NCBI GenBank assembly: GCA_030686115.1
Contig: CP131612.1
Span: forward strand, 3,286,001 to 3,350,000
DNA from: Psychrobacter cibarius
GTDB lineage: Bacteria; Pseudomonadota; Gammaproteobacteria; Pseudomonadales; Moraxellaceae
Length of the DNA: 64,000 nt
Reading direction: 5' to 3'
A program made the position numbers and the translations under genes. The notes under the pieces were generated by a model. The model did not search any database, was not told where the DNA came from, and saw only the letters and a list, made by a program, of their open reading frames with translations. Below are positions 1-9,468 of this stretch, in pieces; positions within the stretch are counted from its first letter, which is position 1, and the number at the start of each line of letters is the position of its first letter.

Positions 1-1055
1 GGGCTATTGATAGTACATTTAGGCGCTTTATGCTGATGCAGTTGCTGACGACGATATAACAAGCTGAGCTGATGGGCGGTTAATTCTTCAATAATTAAAC
101 GCTGGCATGCTGCATGAGTACGGGCACTTAATTGGGTAAGTAGCTGATATTGTCGTCCGGCGTCGGTATAAGTCGGCGGTGTATGCAGTAATACTAAGGC
201 TTCAAATATCGTCAGGTTATAGACGTTGTTATTAACTGTTCTATTAGCGACTGTATGGATATCACTGTTTGTATTATTATTGGCATCATAGACATTGGCT
301 TTATTGACACTACTAACGCTATGACCAGTCGTATTATCTGGCACACTACGCGCCAATGTCGAGAATATATCTTCTGGATACTCTGCCTCTGTTATCGGTA
401 TTTTAGCCGGTTCAAAAGGTGCTAATGGCAAGTCAGCCACGACTGCAAAGTCTGTAGGAGTAAACAGCGTCATCGGTAAGCCTTCACTGCGAACCGTCTG
501 TAATGCCAGCTTAATCAAGGTACGCAGCTTATTTTGATGTAAACCTTTAACACTTGGATAAATGGGCTGCAAACCAGTATTTACTACCGTCTCATTACTA
601 CTGATAATTTGATATTCAGGATGGTGGATTTGCTTACCATAACGACTCACTTTCACTTCGCCAAATAATTGCAGCTGTGTCCCTAAGCTCATGGTTTGTG
701 CAAGACCACGATAAACTTTAAAAAACCGTAGCGATATGGTGCCTGTATCATCATCTACCACGACCGTCATACCGCTGCGCTTGGTATCGACGTGCACCAC
801 ACGCCCAGTAATCAACGCAGACTGTCCGTGCCCCACTTCTGCTATAGACAGCAATCGGCTACGATCTTCATAATCACGTGGCAGATGCAGCAATAAATCA
901 AATATTCGTTTAATATTCAATTGCGCCAACTGTTCTGCGACTTTTAATCCCACACCCGCCAGTGCCGTCACTGGCATATCTAGCGCTGAGAGTGGCAGCT
1001 CAGACCTAAAGTGGTCTGTTGGGCTAGTTAAAGAAGCGTTCACTGATACTGACAT
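1..1055 (-). CDS. recG: ATP-dependent DNA helicase RecG, N-terminal part (cut by window edge)
   Basis: RecG unwinds and regresses stalled replication forks and branch-migrates Holliday junctions. I translated the minus strand from the ATG at 1055; it is open for 351 codons to the window edge. The helix-hairpin-helix-like segment at residues 34-66 (GVGLKVAEQL ... LLLHLPRDYEDRS) is typical of the RecG wedge region and is followed by an OB-fold (residues about 78-170) that grips the fork. AGGA lies a few bases before the start. The helicase domains are outside the window. Residues 239-280 form an Asn-rich low-complexity stretch (12 Asn in 42) that I do not expect in RecG. The gene is divergent from the patatin gene, so both promoters should lie in 1056-1327. 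Confidence 0.9.
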   Translation of the reverse strand, partial: MSVSVNASLTSPTDHFRSELPLSALDMPVTALAGVGLKVAEQLAQLNIKRIFDLLLHLPRDYEDRSRLLSIAEVGHGQSALITGRVVHVDTKRSGMTVVVDDDTGTISLRFFKVYRGLAQTMSLGTQLQLFGEVKVSRYGKQIHHPEYQIISSNETVVNTGLQPIYPSVKGLHQNKLRTLIKLALQTVRSEGLPMTLFTPTDFAVVADLPLAPFEPAKIPITEAEYPEDIFSTLARSVPDNTTGHSVSSVNKANVYDANNNTNSDIHTVANRTVNNNVYNLTIFEALVLLHTPPTYTDAGRQYQLLTQLSARTHAACQRLIIEELTAHQLSLLYRRQQLHQHKAPKCTINS

Positions 1056-1327
1056 CAAAGATCCTAACGATATTATTTTTAGTTTTCATATACTCATTCA
1101 AGTATTTTCAATATACCGTAGATGATGACAGTTTTTATAAAACAGCTGTCATAAACATGACACATCAAAACACCGACTCATTTCATTATAGCTGACAATA
1201 CAATTGCTTATGCTCAGCTATTTAGTAATACTGCGTCAAAAAGCCTGAAAGTCAAACGGCTCATTTGTATCATATCAATAACTGATGTCTTATTTTCCGT
1301 ATTATCGTCATTTTATAAGGTGTTTTT

Positions 1328-2344
1328 ATGTTCGCTCCTGTCCAGTATCGACAACCTCTTCATAGTCTAAGAGTGCGAAATAGTATGAGAGTGCTATGCA
1401 CCAGCTTAATTGCCGTACTCGGATTATCTATCAGCGCTTGTAGCTCTCTAACGCCAGCGCAGCCGTTACCTGAAGCACCTGAAATAGCGCCACCTAACAT
1501 TGCGTTGGTATTGGGCGGCGGTGGTGCCAAAGGCTTCGCCCATGTCGGGGTGATTAAAGCACTAGAAGCAAATGGTATCAAACCCACGCTCATCGTTGGC
1601 ACTAGCGTCGGCAGCTTGGTTGGTAGCCTATATGCCAGCGGCTACACACCAGTACAACTTGAGCAACTGGCACTGACCACTACAGATAGCGAATTGACAG
1701 ATTTTGTCTTATCCAACCAAGGTGTCATTGAGGGTATCAAACTCAAGAACTTTATCAACGATAAAGTCGATGGACGAGTAATAGAGGATTTCCCTATCCG
1801 CTTTGCAGCAGTCGCGGCGGAGAAGCATACTTTGAAAAAAGCCATTTTTACCACTGGTGATGCGGGGCTTGCCGTTCAAGCATCCTGTAGCGTACCGAAT
1901 ATTTTTATTGCGCCGCGTATTCCCGAAAAGGTCGGTAAAAAATATATCGATGGTGGCGTGGTCAGCCTAGTACCTGTCGATAGCGCTCATGACTTGGGTG
2001 CTGATATTATTATTGCCGTTGATGTGACAGATACTGGTATTAACAATATTAGCGGTGTTTCTACACTTGATAAAAAATTAAACCTCAACGGATTAAGCAG
2101 TTTTTGGGGATTTTTGGAGAGTAATGTTGTAGCTCCGCCAAGCGCCAATCGTGCCTCATCGATGCAGCGTGAACGAGATCGTGCTGATGTGCTGATTACG
2201 CCTGCGGTCAGTCATATCAGCTCACTAGATACCAGCCAGCGCCATGCTCTCATAGCTGCAGGCTCGCAAGCCACTACCGCACAAATGGCTGCCATCAAGC
2301 AATTAATCAAAGAAAAATCTAACCAGAAATACGCGACGCTTTAA
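1328..2344 (+). CDS. patatin-like phospholipase family lipoprotein
   Basis: A 338-residue serine lipid hydrolase of the RssA/patatin type. The oxyanion loop GGGGAKG (about residue 63), the nucleophile elbow GTSVGS and the DGG motif carrying the catalytic Asp are all present, giving the Ser-Asp dyad of the family. A hydrophobic N-terminus ends in the lipobox ISAC (Cys about 38), so the mature enzyme is probably a periplasmic lipoprotein. The ATG at 1328 has AAGG 8 bases upstream. A second ATG at 1385 gives a shorter, more typical lipoprotein signal (MRVLCTSLIAVLG...), so the true start may be there. The substrate is unknown. A hairpin follows the stop. Confidence 0.85.
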   Translation: MFAPVQYRQPLHSLRVRNSMRVLCTSLIAVLGLSISACSSLTPAQPLPEAPEIAPPNIALVLGGGGAKGFAHVGVIKALEANGIKPTLIVGTSVGSLVGSLYASGYTPVQLEQLALTTTDSELTDFVLSNQGVIEGIKLKNFINDKVDGRVIEDFPIRFAAVAAEKHTLKKAIFTTGDAGLAVQASCSVPNIFIAPRIPEKVGKKYIDGGVVSLVPVDSAHDLGADIIIAVDVTDTGINNISGVSTLDKKLNLNGLSSFWGFLESNVVAPPSANRASSMQRERDRADVLITPAVSHISSLDTSQRHALIAAGSQATTAQMAAIKQLIKEKSNQKYATL

Positions 2345-2384
2345 GCGCCTTGCAACGGCGTACCAAAATTTCTTATTAACAACC

Positions 2385-2426
2385 CACAAAAAAGCACCAC
2401 AGCAACGAGCCGTGATGCTTTTTGTG
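2385..2426. terminator. hairpin terminator between convergent genes
   Basis: An imperfect stem pairs 2385-2400 (CACAAAAAAGCACCAC) with 2412-2426 (GTGATGCTTTTTGTG), with A-rich and T-rich arms. It could end transcription from both the patatin gene and the convergent gene at 2495-3091. Confidence 0.6.
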
Positions 2427-2494
2427 ATTAAACGAATATTAAGCCAGTATTAAATAAATCACCCTGATAAAATACTTAATATTAAATGACTGGC

Positions 2495-3091
2495 TTATTT
2501 CACACGTGCACGGTATTTAACCACTACGGTGTCATTAAGACCAACACCCTCTAAATCCCAGCGTACCGCTTTATAATACTTTAATGGAATTTCTTGTAGT
2601 TGGTTATCCACTTTTCCACGTAATGGCATACGGGCAAAAGTATTGCCATCTGCACTGCCGTATGGAAAATCAGGTGATACTGTACGCAATAACTCTACCT
2701 GCTCAGGGATACTCATCGTCACTGTCATTTTTCGGACGCGATCTGCATTGGTATTGGTAAAATAGCCTTGGTACTCCAAGACATTACCTGATTGTAGGCG
2801 CGTACTAGCATTCACCGGAGCCAAAACCTCTTGACCGTTTGCATCAACGCTAATCAATGACGCGGTAATTTTACTATTGACGGCCTGTGCACTCGAGTTG
2901 CTGCTTTTATTAGCATTGGTCTGTACAGCTGCCGAACTATCAACCGCTTGTTCTGGCGTCGGTAGCATTGCCGAGGCTTGCGTCACTACCATCGCACCGA
3001 TGAGCGTACCAGCCACAACGTGGAATAAGCGATGTCCGCTCCAAGCACTAAATGGGCTAGCAAATTGGTTACTTTTTTTCATGGTTTTCAT
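2495..3091 (-). CDS. secreted protein with DUF11-like domain, function unknown
   Basis: 198 residues. The N-terminus has basic residues, a hydrophobic core (VVAGTLIGAMVVT) and an AxA site (QASA, about residue 41), so it is probably exported by Sec. A Ser/Asn/Ala-rich linker (about 52-75) precedes a beta-rich domain (about 76-198) with the pattern GNVLEYQGYFTNTNADRV and MTVTMSIPEQVELL, which resembles DUF11-type extracellular beta-sandwich repeats. No catalytic motif is visible. It stands alone, convergent with the patatin gene. The assignment to DUF11 is by pattern only. Confidence 0.7.
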   Translation of the reverse strand: MKTMKKSNQFASPFSAWSGHRLFHVVAGTLIGAMVVTQASAMLPTPEQAVDSSAAVQTNANKSSNSSAQAVNSKITASLISVDANGQEVLAPVNASTRLQSGNVLEYQGYFTNTNADRVRKMTVTMSIPEQVELLRTVSPDFPYGSADGNTFARMPLRGKVDNQLQEIPLKYYKAVRWDLEGVGLNDTVVVKYRARVK

Positions 3092-3598
3092 TATCCCTGG
3101 TTAATATGTCGGTAAAACGCAGCTGGTAAAATTTGAATAACTTTTGGTGTATATTGAATCGTTGATAGGCAGCACAATTTAGACGGAACATACCCACTTA
3201 TAAGAAACATGCTATAAGAAACATAACTCATTATAAATGGTTGACTGTTATAGTATTGACAGACCTAGTATCGCTGCTGATTGTAGTGACAGCTAATGGC
3301 AAGCGCTGCTGGCGTCTATATTGTCATAGCTGGTCAGCTTATCGTATAAAGTTTTTATTTTTATTGATTATCTTCGTTCATCGCCTGTAAAGCAATAGCG
3401 TTTAGCATAGCAAAAAGTGTTTGTACGTACACTAACCCCGTGTTGAGGTTGTGTATATCGTCCATCAGTGATAAAAATTGATTGATACTACTGAAATAAA
3501 AGATAGCTCATAACGGCGTTTTTTGCTATGGTAATTCTTTAGCGATAGGCATTTTTTGCTACGCCCCTTTTCTTATTCTCACTACTATTGCCCTTATT
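3092..3598. other. intergenic region upstream of argA and of the secreted-protein gene
   Basis: About 500 bases without a credible gene. It must hold two divergent promoters. TTGACT and TTGACA occur at 3241 and 3257, but neither has a good -10 at 16-18 bases. I saw no clear ARG-box palindrome, RNA gene or strong hairpin. Confidence 0.4.
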
Positions 3599-4921
3599 AT
3601 GACTACTAGCGCTATGCCCCAAATCAACCCTGAATACGTCTATTGGTTCCGTAACTCCGCCCCCTACATCAATACCCATCGCGGCAAAACGTTCGTGATT
3701 ATGTTTGGTGGTGAGGCGGTCAATCATCCAAATTTCAGCACCCTTATTCATGATTTTGCGCTACTGCATAGCTTAGGTATCAAGCTGGTATTGGTACATG
3801 GAGCGCGACCGCAAATCGAAAAGAACTTAAAAGATGCTGACATTACCTCCCCACTGCATCAAGACATTCGAATTACACCGCGCGTGGCGATGCCTGCTAT
3901 TTTACAAGCGGTAGGCGCTATTCGTCTGCAACTCGAAGCGCAGCTGTCGATGGGACTGGCCAATTCACCTATGTATGGTTCACGCATCGATGCCATTTCA
4001 GGCAATTTTGTGACCGCACGTCCTTATGGTATTCGTGATGGTATCGATTACCAAATGACTGGCGAAGTGCGCTCTATCGATGTTGAAGCCATCAAAAACA
4101 ACCTGCTACACGACCATATTGTAATTTTAGGCTCAATGGGTTATTCAGCAACTGGTGAAGTCTTTAATTTGCTAGCTGAAGACGTGGCGCTCAGTGCAGC
4201 CGTGGCACTGGGTGCTGATAAGCTTATCTTCTTGGGTGAAGAAGCAGGCATCAATGACGATGATCGCTTATTAAGGGAGATGATTCCTAATGAAGTCGAT
4301 CGCTTCTTACGTGATCGTGATTTAAATTGCGAGATTAATTATTTCTTAAATTGTGCCAGTTTGGCCTGCCGCCAAGGCGTCCATCGCACCCATATTATCT
4401 CGTATGCCAAAGACGGTGCCTTATTAGAAGAGTTATTCACTCGTGATGGCTCTGGTACTCTTATCAGCCATGACCCTTACGAAGAGATTCGTCGTGCTAA
4501 TATTGACGATGTGGTCGGACTGATTGAGCTATTATCACCGCTAGAAGAGCAAGGCATATTAGTCAGCCGCTCACGCGAACGCTTAGAGCAAGAGATTGAT
4601 AATTATAGTGTCATCGAGCGTGATGGTATGATTTTAGGCTGCGCGGCGCTATATCCATTGGATACAGAATCAGCAGAAGTTGCCTGTGTCGCCGTACATC
4701 CCGATTATCGTAGCGGTAGTCGCGGTGCAGACTTACTGGCATTTTTAGAGCAACAAGCGCGCAGTCATGGTCTGCACAAGTTGTTTGTGTTAACGACACG
4801 GACGGCACATTGGTTCGTCGAGCAAGGCTTTGCCGAAGTCGAGGCCAGCGCGCTACCTGCATCGCGTCAAGAAAAATACCATAATGGTCGTAATTCTAAA
4901 GTCTTTCAAAAAACTCTTTAG
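3599..4921 (+). CDS. argA: amino-acid N-acetyltransferase (N-acetylglutamate synthase)
   Basis: Transfers acetyl from acetyl-CoA to glutamate, the first step of arginine synthesis, in the cytosol. 440 residues match the classical two-domain ArgA. An amino-acid-kinase-like domain (about 20-280, with KTFVIMFGGEAV and LVLVHGARPQIE) is followed by a GNAT acetyltransferase domain (about 290-440, with CVAVHPDYRSGSRGADLL as the acetyl-CoA loop). In this family the kinase-like domain binds arginine as feedback inhibitor. The ATG at 3599 has only a weak ribosome site, but the N-terminus fits the family. The gene is monocistronic and ends at a strong hairpin. Confidence 0.93.
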   Translation: MTTSAMPQINPEYVYWFRNSAPYINTHRGKTFVIMFGGEAVNHPNFSTLIHDFALLHSLGIKLVLVHGARPQIEKNLKDADITSPLHQDIRITPRVAMPAILQAVGAIRLQLEAQLSMGLANSPMYGSRIDAISGNFVTARPYGIRDGIDYQMTGEVRSIDVEAIKNNLLHDHIVILGSMGYSATGEVFNLLAEDVALSAAVALGADKLIFLGEEAGINDDDRLLREMIPNEVDRFLRDRDLNCEINYFLNCASLACRQGVHRTHIISYAKDGALLEELFTRDGSGTLISHDPYEEIRRANIDDVVGLIELLSPLEEQGILVSRSRERLEQEIDNYSVIERDGMILGCAALYPLDTESAEVACVAVHPDYRSGSRGADLLAFLEQQARSHGLHKLFVLTTRTAHWFVEQGFAEVEASALPASRQEKYHNGRNSKVFQKTL

Positions 4922-4940
4922 ATACTTAAATTCTAGTCAT

Positions 4941-4974
4941 AAAAAAGCCCTCATAATATTATGAGGGCTTTTTT
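4941..4974. terminator. bidirectional rho-independent terminator
   Basis: AAAAAAGCCCTCATAA pairs with TTATGAGGGCTTTTTT, a 15-16 bp A/T-flanked stem with almost no loop. It serves argA on the plus strand and the FKBP gene on the minus strand. Confidence 0.9.
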
Positions 4975-5019
4975 ATGACTTTATTTTTTAACACTGTTCA
5001 CTAGGGTGTGTACTAAGTA

Positions 5020-5751
5020 TTATTTTACTTTTAATAGCTCAACCGTAAAGATAAGCGTGCTGTTAGGCTCGATACCTGCGTTACCCGCTTCACCATAAGC
5101 AATATCTGATGGGATATAAAATTCGTATTTGCCGCCCTCTTTCATCAGCTGTAGACCTTCTGTCCAGCCAGCGATGACTTGGTTCAACGGGAACTCAATT
5201 GGCTCACCGCGCTCATAAGAGCTATCAAATACCGTACCATCGATTAACTTACCTTCGTAGTTTACTTCAACCACGTCAGTCGCTTTTGGTGATTTACCCG
5301 TACCTGCGGTGATAACTTTGTACTGTAAGCCAGAAGCCGTTTCTTTGACGCCTTCTTTTTTAGCATTTTCTGCTAAGAATGCAGCGCCTTTGGTTTTGTT
5401 TTCTCCAGCTTTTGTTTCCATGTCTTTAACAAACTTTTCTTCTTGCTCTTTTTGATAAGTCGTCAACACTTCCTGCATTTGTTCTTGGGTCAATGCTGAT
5501 TCGTTGCCTTCATAACCATCACGGAAGCCTTTTTCAAAGGTATCAAGATTTAGGTCACCGACCGCTTCTTTGTTACCTTCAGCCATCATGAAGCCTAAGC
5601 TATAACCTACTTTTTCATTTGCTGAGCTTTGCTCGGTGATTGAAACACTTTTTGCAGCTGTCTCTTGGTTACCGTTATTTGTGCTACAGCCTGTTACCAA
5701 CAACATAGCACTAGCAAGTGCACCAACGCTTAAAGTAGTGATTTTTTTCAT
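5020..5751 (-). CDS. FKBP-type peptidyl-prolyl cis-trans isomerase lipoprotein (FkpA/Mip-like)
   Basis: Catalyses proline isomerisation in the cell envelope. The 243 residues start with a lipoprotein signal (ALASAMLLVTGC, Cys 22). A helical dimerisation domain (about 45-130, VGYSLGFMMAEGNKEA) and a C-terminal FKBP domain (about 145-243) follow. VNYEGKLIDGTVFDSSYERG, VIAGWTEGLQLMKEGGKYEF and IPSDIAYGEAG are the usual active-site and substrate-pocket stretches. The layout is that of FkpA and Mip. Lipidation would anchor it to a membrane on the periplasmic side; which membrane cannot be told. Confidence 0.9.
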   Translation of the reverse strand: MKKITTLSVGALASAMLLVTGCSTNNGNQETAAKSVSITEQSSANEKVGYSLGFMMAEGNKEAVGDLNLDTFEKGFRDGYEGNESALTQEQMQEVLTTYQKEQEEKFVKDMETKAGENKTKGAAFLAENAKKEGVKETASGLQYKVITAGTGKSPKATDVVEVNYEGKLIDGTVFDSSYERGEPIEFPLNQVIAGWTEGLQLMKEGGKYEFYIPSDIAYGEAGNAGIEPNSTLIFTVELLKVK

Positions 5752-6225
5752 AAAGTACTCTCAAATTGTAAGGATAGTGGCGAGATGTCACATGTTCCTA
5801 TAATAACAAATCTTAGTTTTAGGAACCATGGTTGCCGTCAAATTATCGGGCGAATGTACAGTCTATGTTAATATTTCTCATCATAATAACAAGTTATCAC
5901 ACAAATACAGTAACACGTTAAGCTTTCTATCTTTAAATCTACTAATACATCAGCTAAGCTAAATGAGTTAAGGTGATAAGTAACCGAGTGTACGTCTTTA
6001 TCATGGATGATTAACATTGGCAGTAAGGCAATCAACACGAGGGAAACCAACGTTTTTTGATAAGGTTTTTTGATAAGGTTACCTACTCAAAAATTATAAT
6101 ATCACCGCATAACTTATTTTAAAAATACTATTAATTATAACCATCTATGTATTGGTTTCGCTCAACACTAGCTGTACTGATGATATTGTTGAGTGGCTTT
6201 CGTATGATGATTAAAGGAGGATAAG
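5752..6225. other. intergenic region with a small tandem repeat
   Basis: 474 bases between divergent genes. Two adjacent copies of the 13-mer GTTTTTTGATAAG occupy 6052-6077. An AT-rich tract lies at 6085-6140. The downstream end carries the strong ribosome site AAAGGAGG (about 6213-6220) of the next gene. I see no RNA gene. Confidence 0.5.
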
Positions 6226-7938
6226 ATGAATCCAATGTACACATCTTTTAACGGTTATCTTGGTGGGCCTATCGGCTCTATTATTGGTGCTATTTTAATA
6301 TTTATTATTGGTTGGCTAGTGGCACTGGGTATCGCAGCACTGGTTCGTAATGTATTATCTAGAGTCAATCTGAACCAACGCATGAACTCTTCAACGGGTA
6401 AGACCTACGATTTAGAAGGTATTATCTCTAAGATTGTATTTTGGTTCATCTTTATCATCGCGATTTCTGGGGCGCTGAATCAATTGAATTTGAACTCAAT
6501 CTCGACACCGTTTGCAAATATGGTCAATCAAGTCCTAGCATTTATCCCTAATCTTATCGGCGCTATCGCTGTGGGTATTATTGGTTGGGTCTTGGCTACT
6601 GTTGCACGCACAGCTATCAACGCGGCATTGGCGAAAACGTCAATGGATGAGCGTTTAAGTGCTCAAGCAGGTGTAAAACCGATGAGTAGCACGATTGCCG
6701 ATATGGTTTATTGGTTCATCTTGTTGGTTGTTTTAACGATGGTATTGGGGAAATTAGAGCTTGATGGTTTATTTGCTCCATTGACTAACATGGTTGATAA
6801 AATCTTTAGCTTTATTCCTAACATCCTCATTGCAGGTGTTGTCTTTGTCGTCGGTTATATCATTGCCAAAGTGGTACGCGGCATTGTGACTAATCTTGTT
6901 TCTACTTTTAATGTTCAAGAATTGGCTACAAAAGCAGGTTTAAGCGAAAAAAATAGCTTACCTAATATCGCTGGTTCATTGGCATTTTTAGTAGTGATCA
7001 TTCCAACTATTATTGCTGCATTAAATGCATTAAAAATTGAAGTGATTGCTCGTCCTGCGACAAACATGCTGAACAAAATCATGGAAGCACTGCCAAACAT
7101 CTTTATGGCGGTTGCGATTTTAGTCGTGACCTTCTATGTGGTACGCATGGTTGCCAATATCCTCAAAGGTTTGATCGAAAACACTGAGATTAACCAATTG
7201 CCTGCGAAAGTTGGTTTACAAGAAACGATGGGCGACAAGAGAGTCTCTGACCTTGTTGGTTATGCGATTATCTTCTTTGCGATGTTATTTGCCTCAATTG
7301 CCGCCGCTGACTTACTAGGTTTTGAGCCTATCTCAGCCATTATCGCCATGTTTATTGCGTTTGGTGCCAACATTATCTTGGGCGCAATTATCCTATTTAT
7401 TGGCTTCTGGCTTGCCAATATCATTGCAGGTGTCGTTGAGCGTTCTGAGCAAGGCTCACAATTCTTAGCAAACATCGTCCGTGTACTAATCATGGGTTTA
7501 GTACTTGCCATGGGTCTAAAAGCGATGGGTATTGCTGATTCTATCGTTAACCTAGCCTTTGGTCTAACACTAGGTGCCGTAGCAGTAGCCTTTGCCCTTT
7601 CATTTGGTCTTGGTGGTCAAGAAGCCGCTGCCCGTTTCCTACGTAAAATGCAGGATAAAATGGACAAAGAACGTGAAGAAGCTAAAGCGAAATCTGCTCT
7701 TCATACTAGCTCAAGTACACAAGAAAAAGTTGCTGACTCAGTTCGAGAGAACACTCCTGCTGCTTCAGGTACAATGACTAGTGACTTACCTACTAGCACT
7801 GTCGATACCAACAATCTTGGTACGGGTCATGTAGATATCACTCATGTTGAAACAAGTGATGACGATATCGACACTGGTTCAAATCTAGCGCCAAGTAATA
7901 AAGGCTTTACTGATATTGATAATAATGACTTAAAATAA
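6226..7938 (+). CDS. mechanosensitive-channel-related membrane protein built of conserved TM-helix repeats
   Basis: 570 residues, almost all membrane-embedded, with a hydrophilic acidic tail from about residue 475. Paired-helix units recur about every 91 residues: P108-N109, P198-N199, P290-N291 and A381-N382 sit at equivalent places in segments like FIPNLIGAIAVGIIGW, and a fifth copy begins near residue 15. These look like the conserved TM helix repeats found in some MscS-superfamily proteins. The last membrane segment (GAVAVAFALSFGLGGQEAAA, 450-469) resembles the pore helix TM3 of MscS, but the beta domain that normally follows is missing. Probably an osmotic or envelope-stress channel; this is an inference. 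The ribosome site is near-perfect and a terminator follows. Confidence 0.8.
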   Translation: MNPMYTSFNGYLGGPIGSIIGAILIFIIGWLVALGIAALVRNVLSRVNLNQRMNSSTGKTYDLEGIISKIVFWFIFIIAISGALNQLNLNSISTPFANMVNQVLAFIPNLIGAIAVGIIGWVLATVARTAINAALAKTSMDERLSAQAGVKPMSSTIADMVYWFILLVVLTMVLGKLELDGLFAPLTNMVDKIFSFIPNILIAGVVFVVGYIIAKVVRGIVTNLVSTFNVQELATKAGLSEKNSLPNIAGSLAFLVVIIPTIIAALNALKIEVIARPATNMLNKIMEALPNIFMAVAILVVTFYVVRMVANILKGLIENTEINQLPAKVGLQETMGDKRVSDLVGYAIIFFAMLFASIAAADLLGFEPISAIIAMFIAFGANIILGAIILFIGFWLANIIAGVVERSEQGSQFLANIVRVLIMGLVLAMGLKAMGIADSIVNLAFGLTLGAVAVAFALSFGLGGQEAAARFLRKMQDKMDKEREEAKAKSALHTSSSTQEKVADSVRENTPAASGTMTSDLPTSTVDTNNLGTGHVDITHVETSDDDIDTGSNLAPSNKGFTDIDNNDLK

Positions 7939-7964
7939 GTCATCGTTAACGATATATTTTGAAT

Positions 7965-7993
7965 AAAAAAGACAGCCTAGGCTGTCTTTTTTT
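7965..7993. terminator. rho-independent terminator
   Basis: The palindrome AAAAAAGACAGCC/GGCTGTCTTTTTT (stem about 14 bp, minimal loop) sits 27 bases after the membrane-protein stop. The A-rich left arm means it can also act on the minus strand, ending the convergent gene at 8053-9468. Confidence 0.88.
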
Positions 7994-8052
7994 ATGGCGT
8001 AAATTTAGTTTCTATGAAAGACTCGCTACAAAACATCGCTGTAAAATCATAT

Positions 8053-9468
8053 TCAGGACTTGGTCTTCCGTGCAGGTATATTCAAATTTAATTGCATTCG
8101 CATTGGCTCATTTTTACTTGCTGATAAGTTAATTGTCGTTTGCTTTTTATGCTGTTGTTTTAAGCGCTGTAATTGCTTGGTCAGCTGCCGTTCACGTTGG
8201 GTCATCGGATCAACGGGTTGAATCCATAAGTCGATATCAATAAAGGTGTCATTAGACTCGTCAATAAAATCAATGCCCAATACAATCACATGATGCAGCT
8301 CGGCTATTGGCAGGCGGCTCGCAACATCCTGTGCAATCTTTGCTAAGTTTGGCTGAATAGCCTGTTTACTGTGCTGACTCTCAACATCTTGTCCATAAAA
8401 TATTAATACATAATGCCGTCCCAAGCTCTCATAAGAGTGCTGATGGACGACATAACCTTCTTTTTGCAGACCATGTGCTTGTTTAGGATGCCTATATAGA
8501 GTTCGAACCAGCTCATGGCGCGAAAATAAAGACTCGTCCAATAGCTGCTGTTGCCAATAACAGCGTTTTATTCCTAGTGTCTCTTTATCAGCATTGTCTA
8601 GTACTTCTTCATCGAGCATCTCTATCATTTGGGTGCTTAGCTGCGACCACAGAGCTGCCGCTTGCGCCATATGCTGATGATACATCTGCGCAGTCGTGCT
8701 TTTGTTTTTGTAGGCAAGCGTCATAGCGACTAATGCAGGATTGGGCTCATCTTGCACCTCGTATTTGATGAGTGCATTATCTATTGCGATAGCGTCCGTA
8801 AATAAAGTTGGGCTATGTAAAAACTGAGTGACTAGACCTGCTTCTGATTCAAAGCTAGCGACATGATTACTGGCTGAATACTGTAATTGCCCTAAACGAT
8901 AATGCAAAAACCGCCATAACTCGCATGGTGCTTGTAGGCTTGCTAATATCGCCTGCCAGTCATGCCAGCTAAAAACTTGTAGCTGCTGCATACTGTCGCT
9001 CATATCCACCACCAAATCTTCCATAAAATAGCGGACACCAAAACCATGAGTGAGCCGTTTTAGAAGTTGTCGTTGCTGGTTATTTATCTTAATTTTATTG
9101 ATTTCTTCAGCTTTATCGGTGAGCTGAATATCAAAAACTAAAACATTATGGCTCATGTTGGCGTTATTTTTATGCTGAGTGAGATATGTCTTGTGCCATA
9201 TGAGCGCGGCCTTTACTACCGCCACACGCGCAGCTTCAATATCGACCAGACTACTTTTAGCAGGCAAATACAATATGAGCTCAAGTAATGATAGGTTACC
9301 CAGTGGCAATTGATAGTGATACTGCTGAGCACGGTAATACGCGTCATATTTATGCTCAAGATGCTGCATATTGGTCAAAGCAATATCTACAGCATCTTTC
9401 TGCAAATAGCAGGTCAACTCATTAACAAGACAATCATTATCAGATAGGGTAATAGATGAGTCAGACAC
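8053..9468 (-). CDS. protein of unknown function, 471 residues
   Basis: I do not recognise a family. The start is GTG at 9468 with AAGG 8 bases upstream. There is no signal peptide and no membrane segment, so it is likely cytosolic. The N-terminal half is Leu/Gln/His-rich and mostly helical. The C-terminal half holds strands such as HYVLIFYGQDV and HHVIVLGIDFIDE, followed by DIDLWIQPVDPMTQRERQ and a basic coiled segment (QLQRLKQQHKKQTT, about 435-450). No nucleotide-binding or metal motif is evident. It is monocistronic, convergent with the membrane protein and divergent from the degraded dehydrogenase. Length and uninterrupted frame make it a real gene. Confidence 0.75.
   Translation of the reverse strand: MSDSSITLSDNDCLVNELTCYLQKDAVDIALTNMQHLEHKYDAYYRAQQYHYQLPLGNLSLLELILYLPAKSSLVDIEAARVAVVKAALIWHKTYLTQHKNNANMSHNVLVFDIQLTDKAEEINKIKINNQQRQLLKRLTHGFGVRYFMEDLVVDMSDSMQQLQVFSWHDWQAILASLQAPCELWRFLHYRLGQLQYSASNHVASFESEAGLVTQFLHSPTLFTDAIAIDNALIKYEVQDEPNPALVAMTLAYKNKSTTAQMYHQHMAQAAALWSQLSTQMIEMLDEEVLDNADKETLGIKRCYWQQQLLDESLFSRHELVRTLYRHPKQAHGLQKEGYVVHQHSYESLGRHYVLIFYGQDVESQHSKQAIQPNLAKIAQDVASRLPIAELHHVIVLGIDFIDESNDTFIDIDLWIQPVDPMTQRERQLTKQLQRLKQQHKKQTTINLSASKNEPMRMQLNLNIPARKTKS

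Noticed and set aside
6052-6077. Two 13-bp tandem copies as an operator or insertion-sequence target duplication
   Set aside because: Only two AT-rich copies with no element between or beside them; chance slippage is enough.
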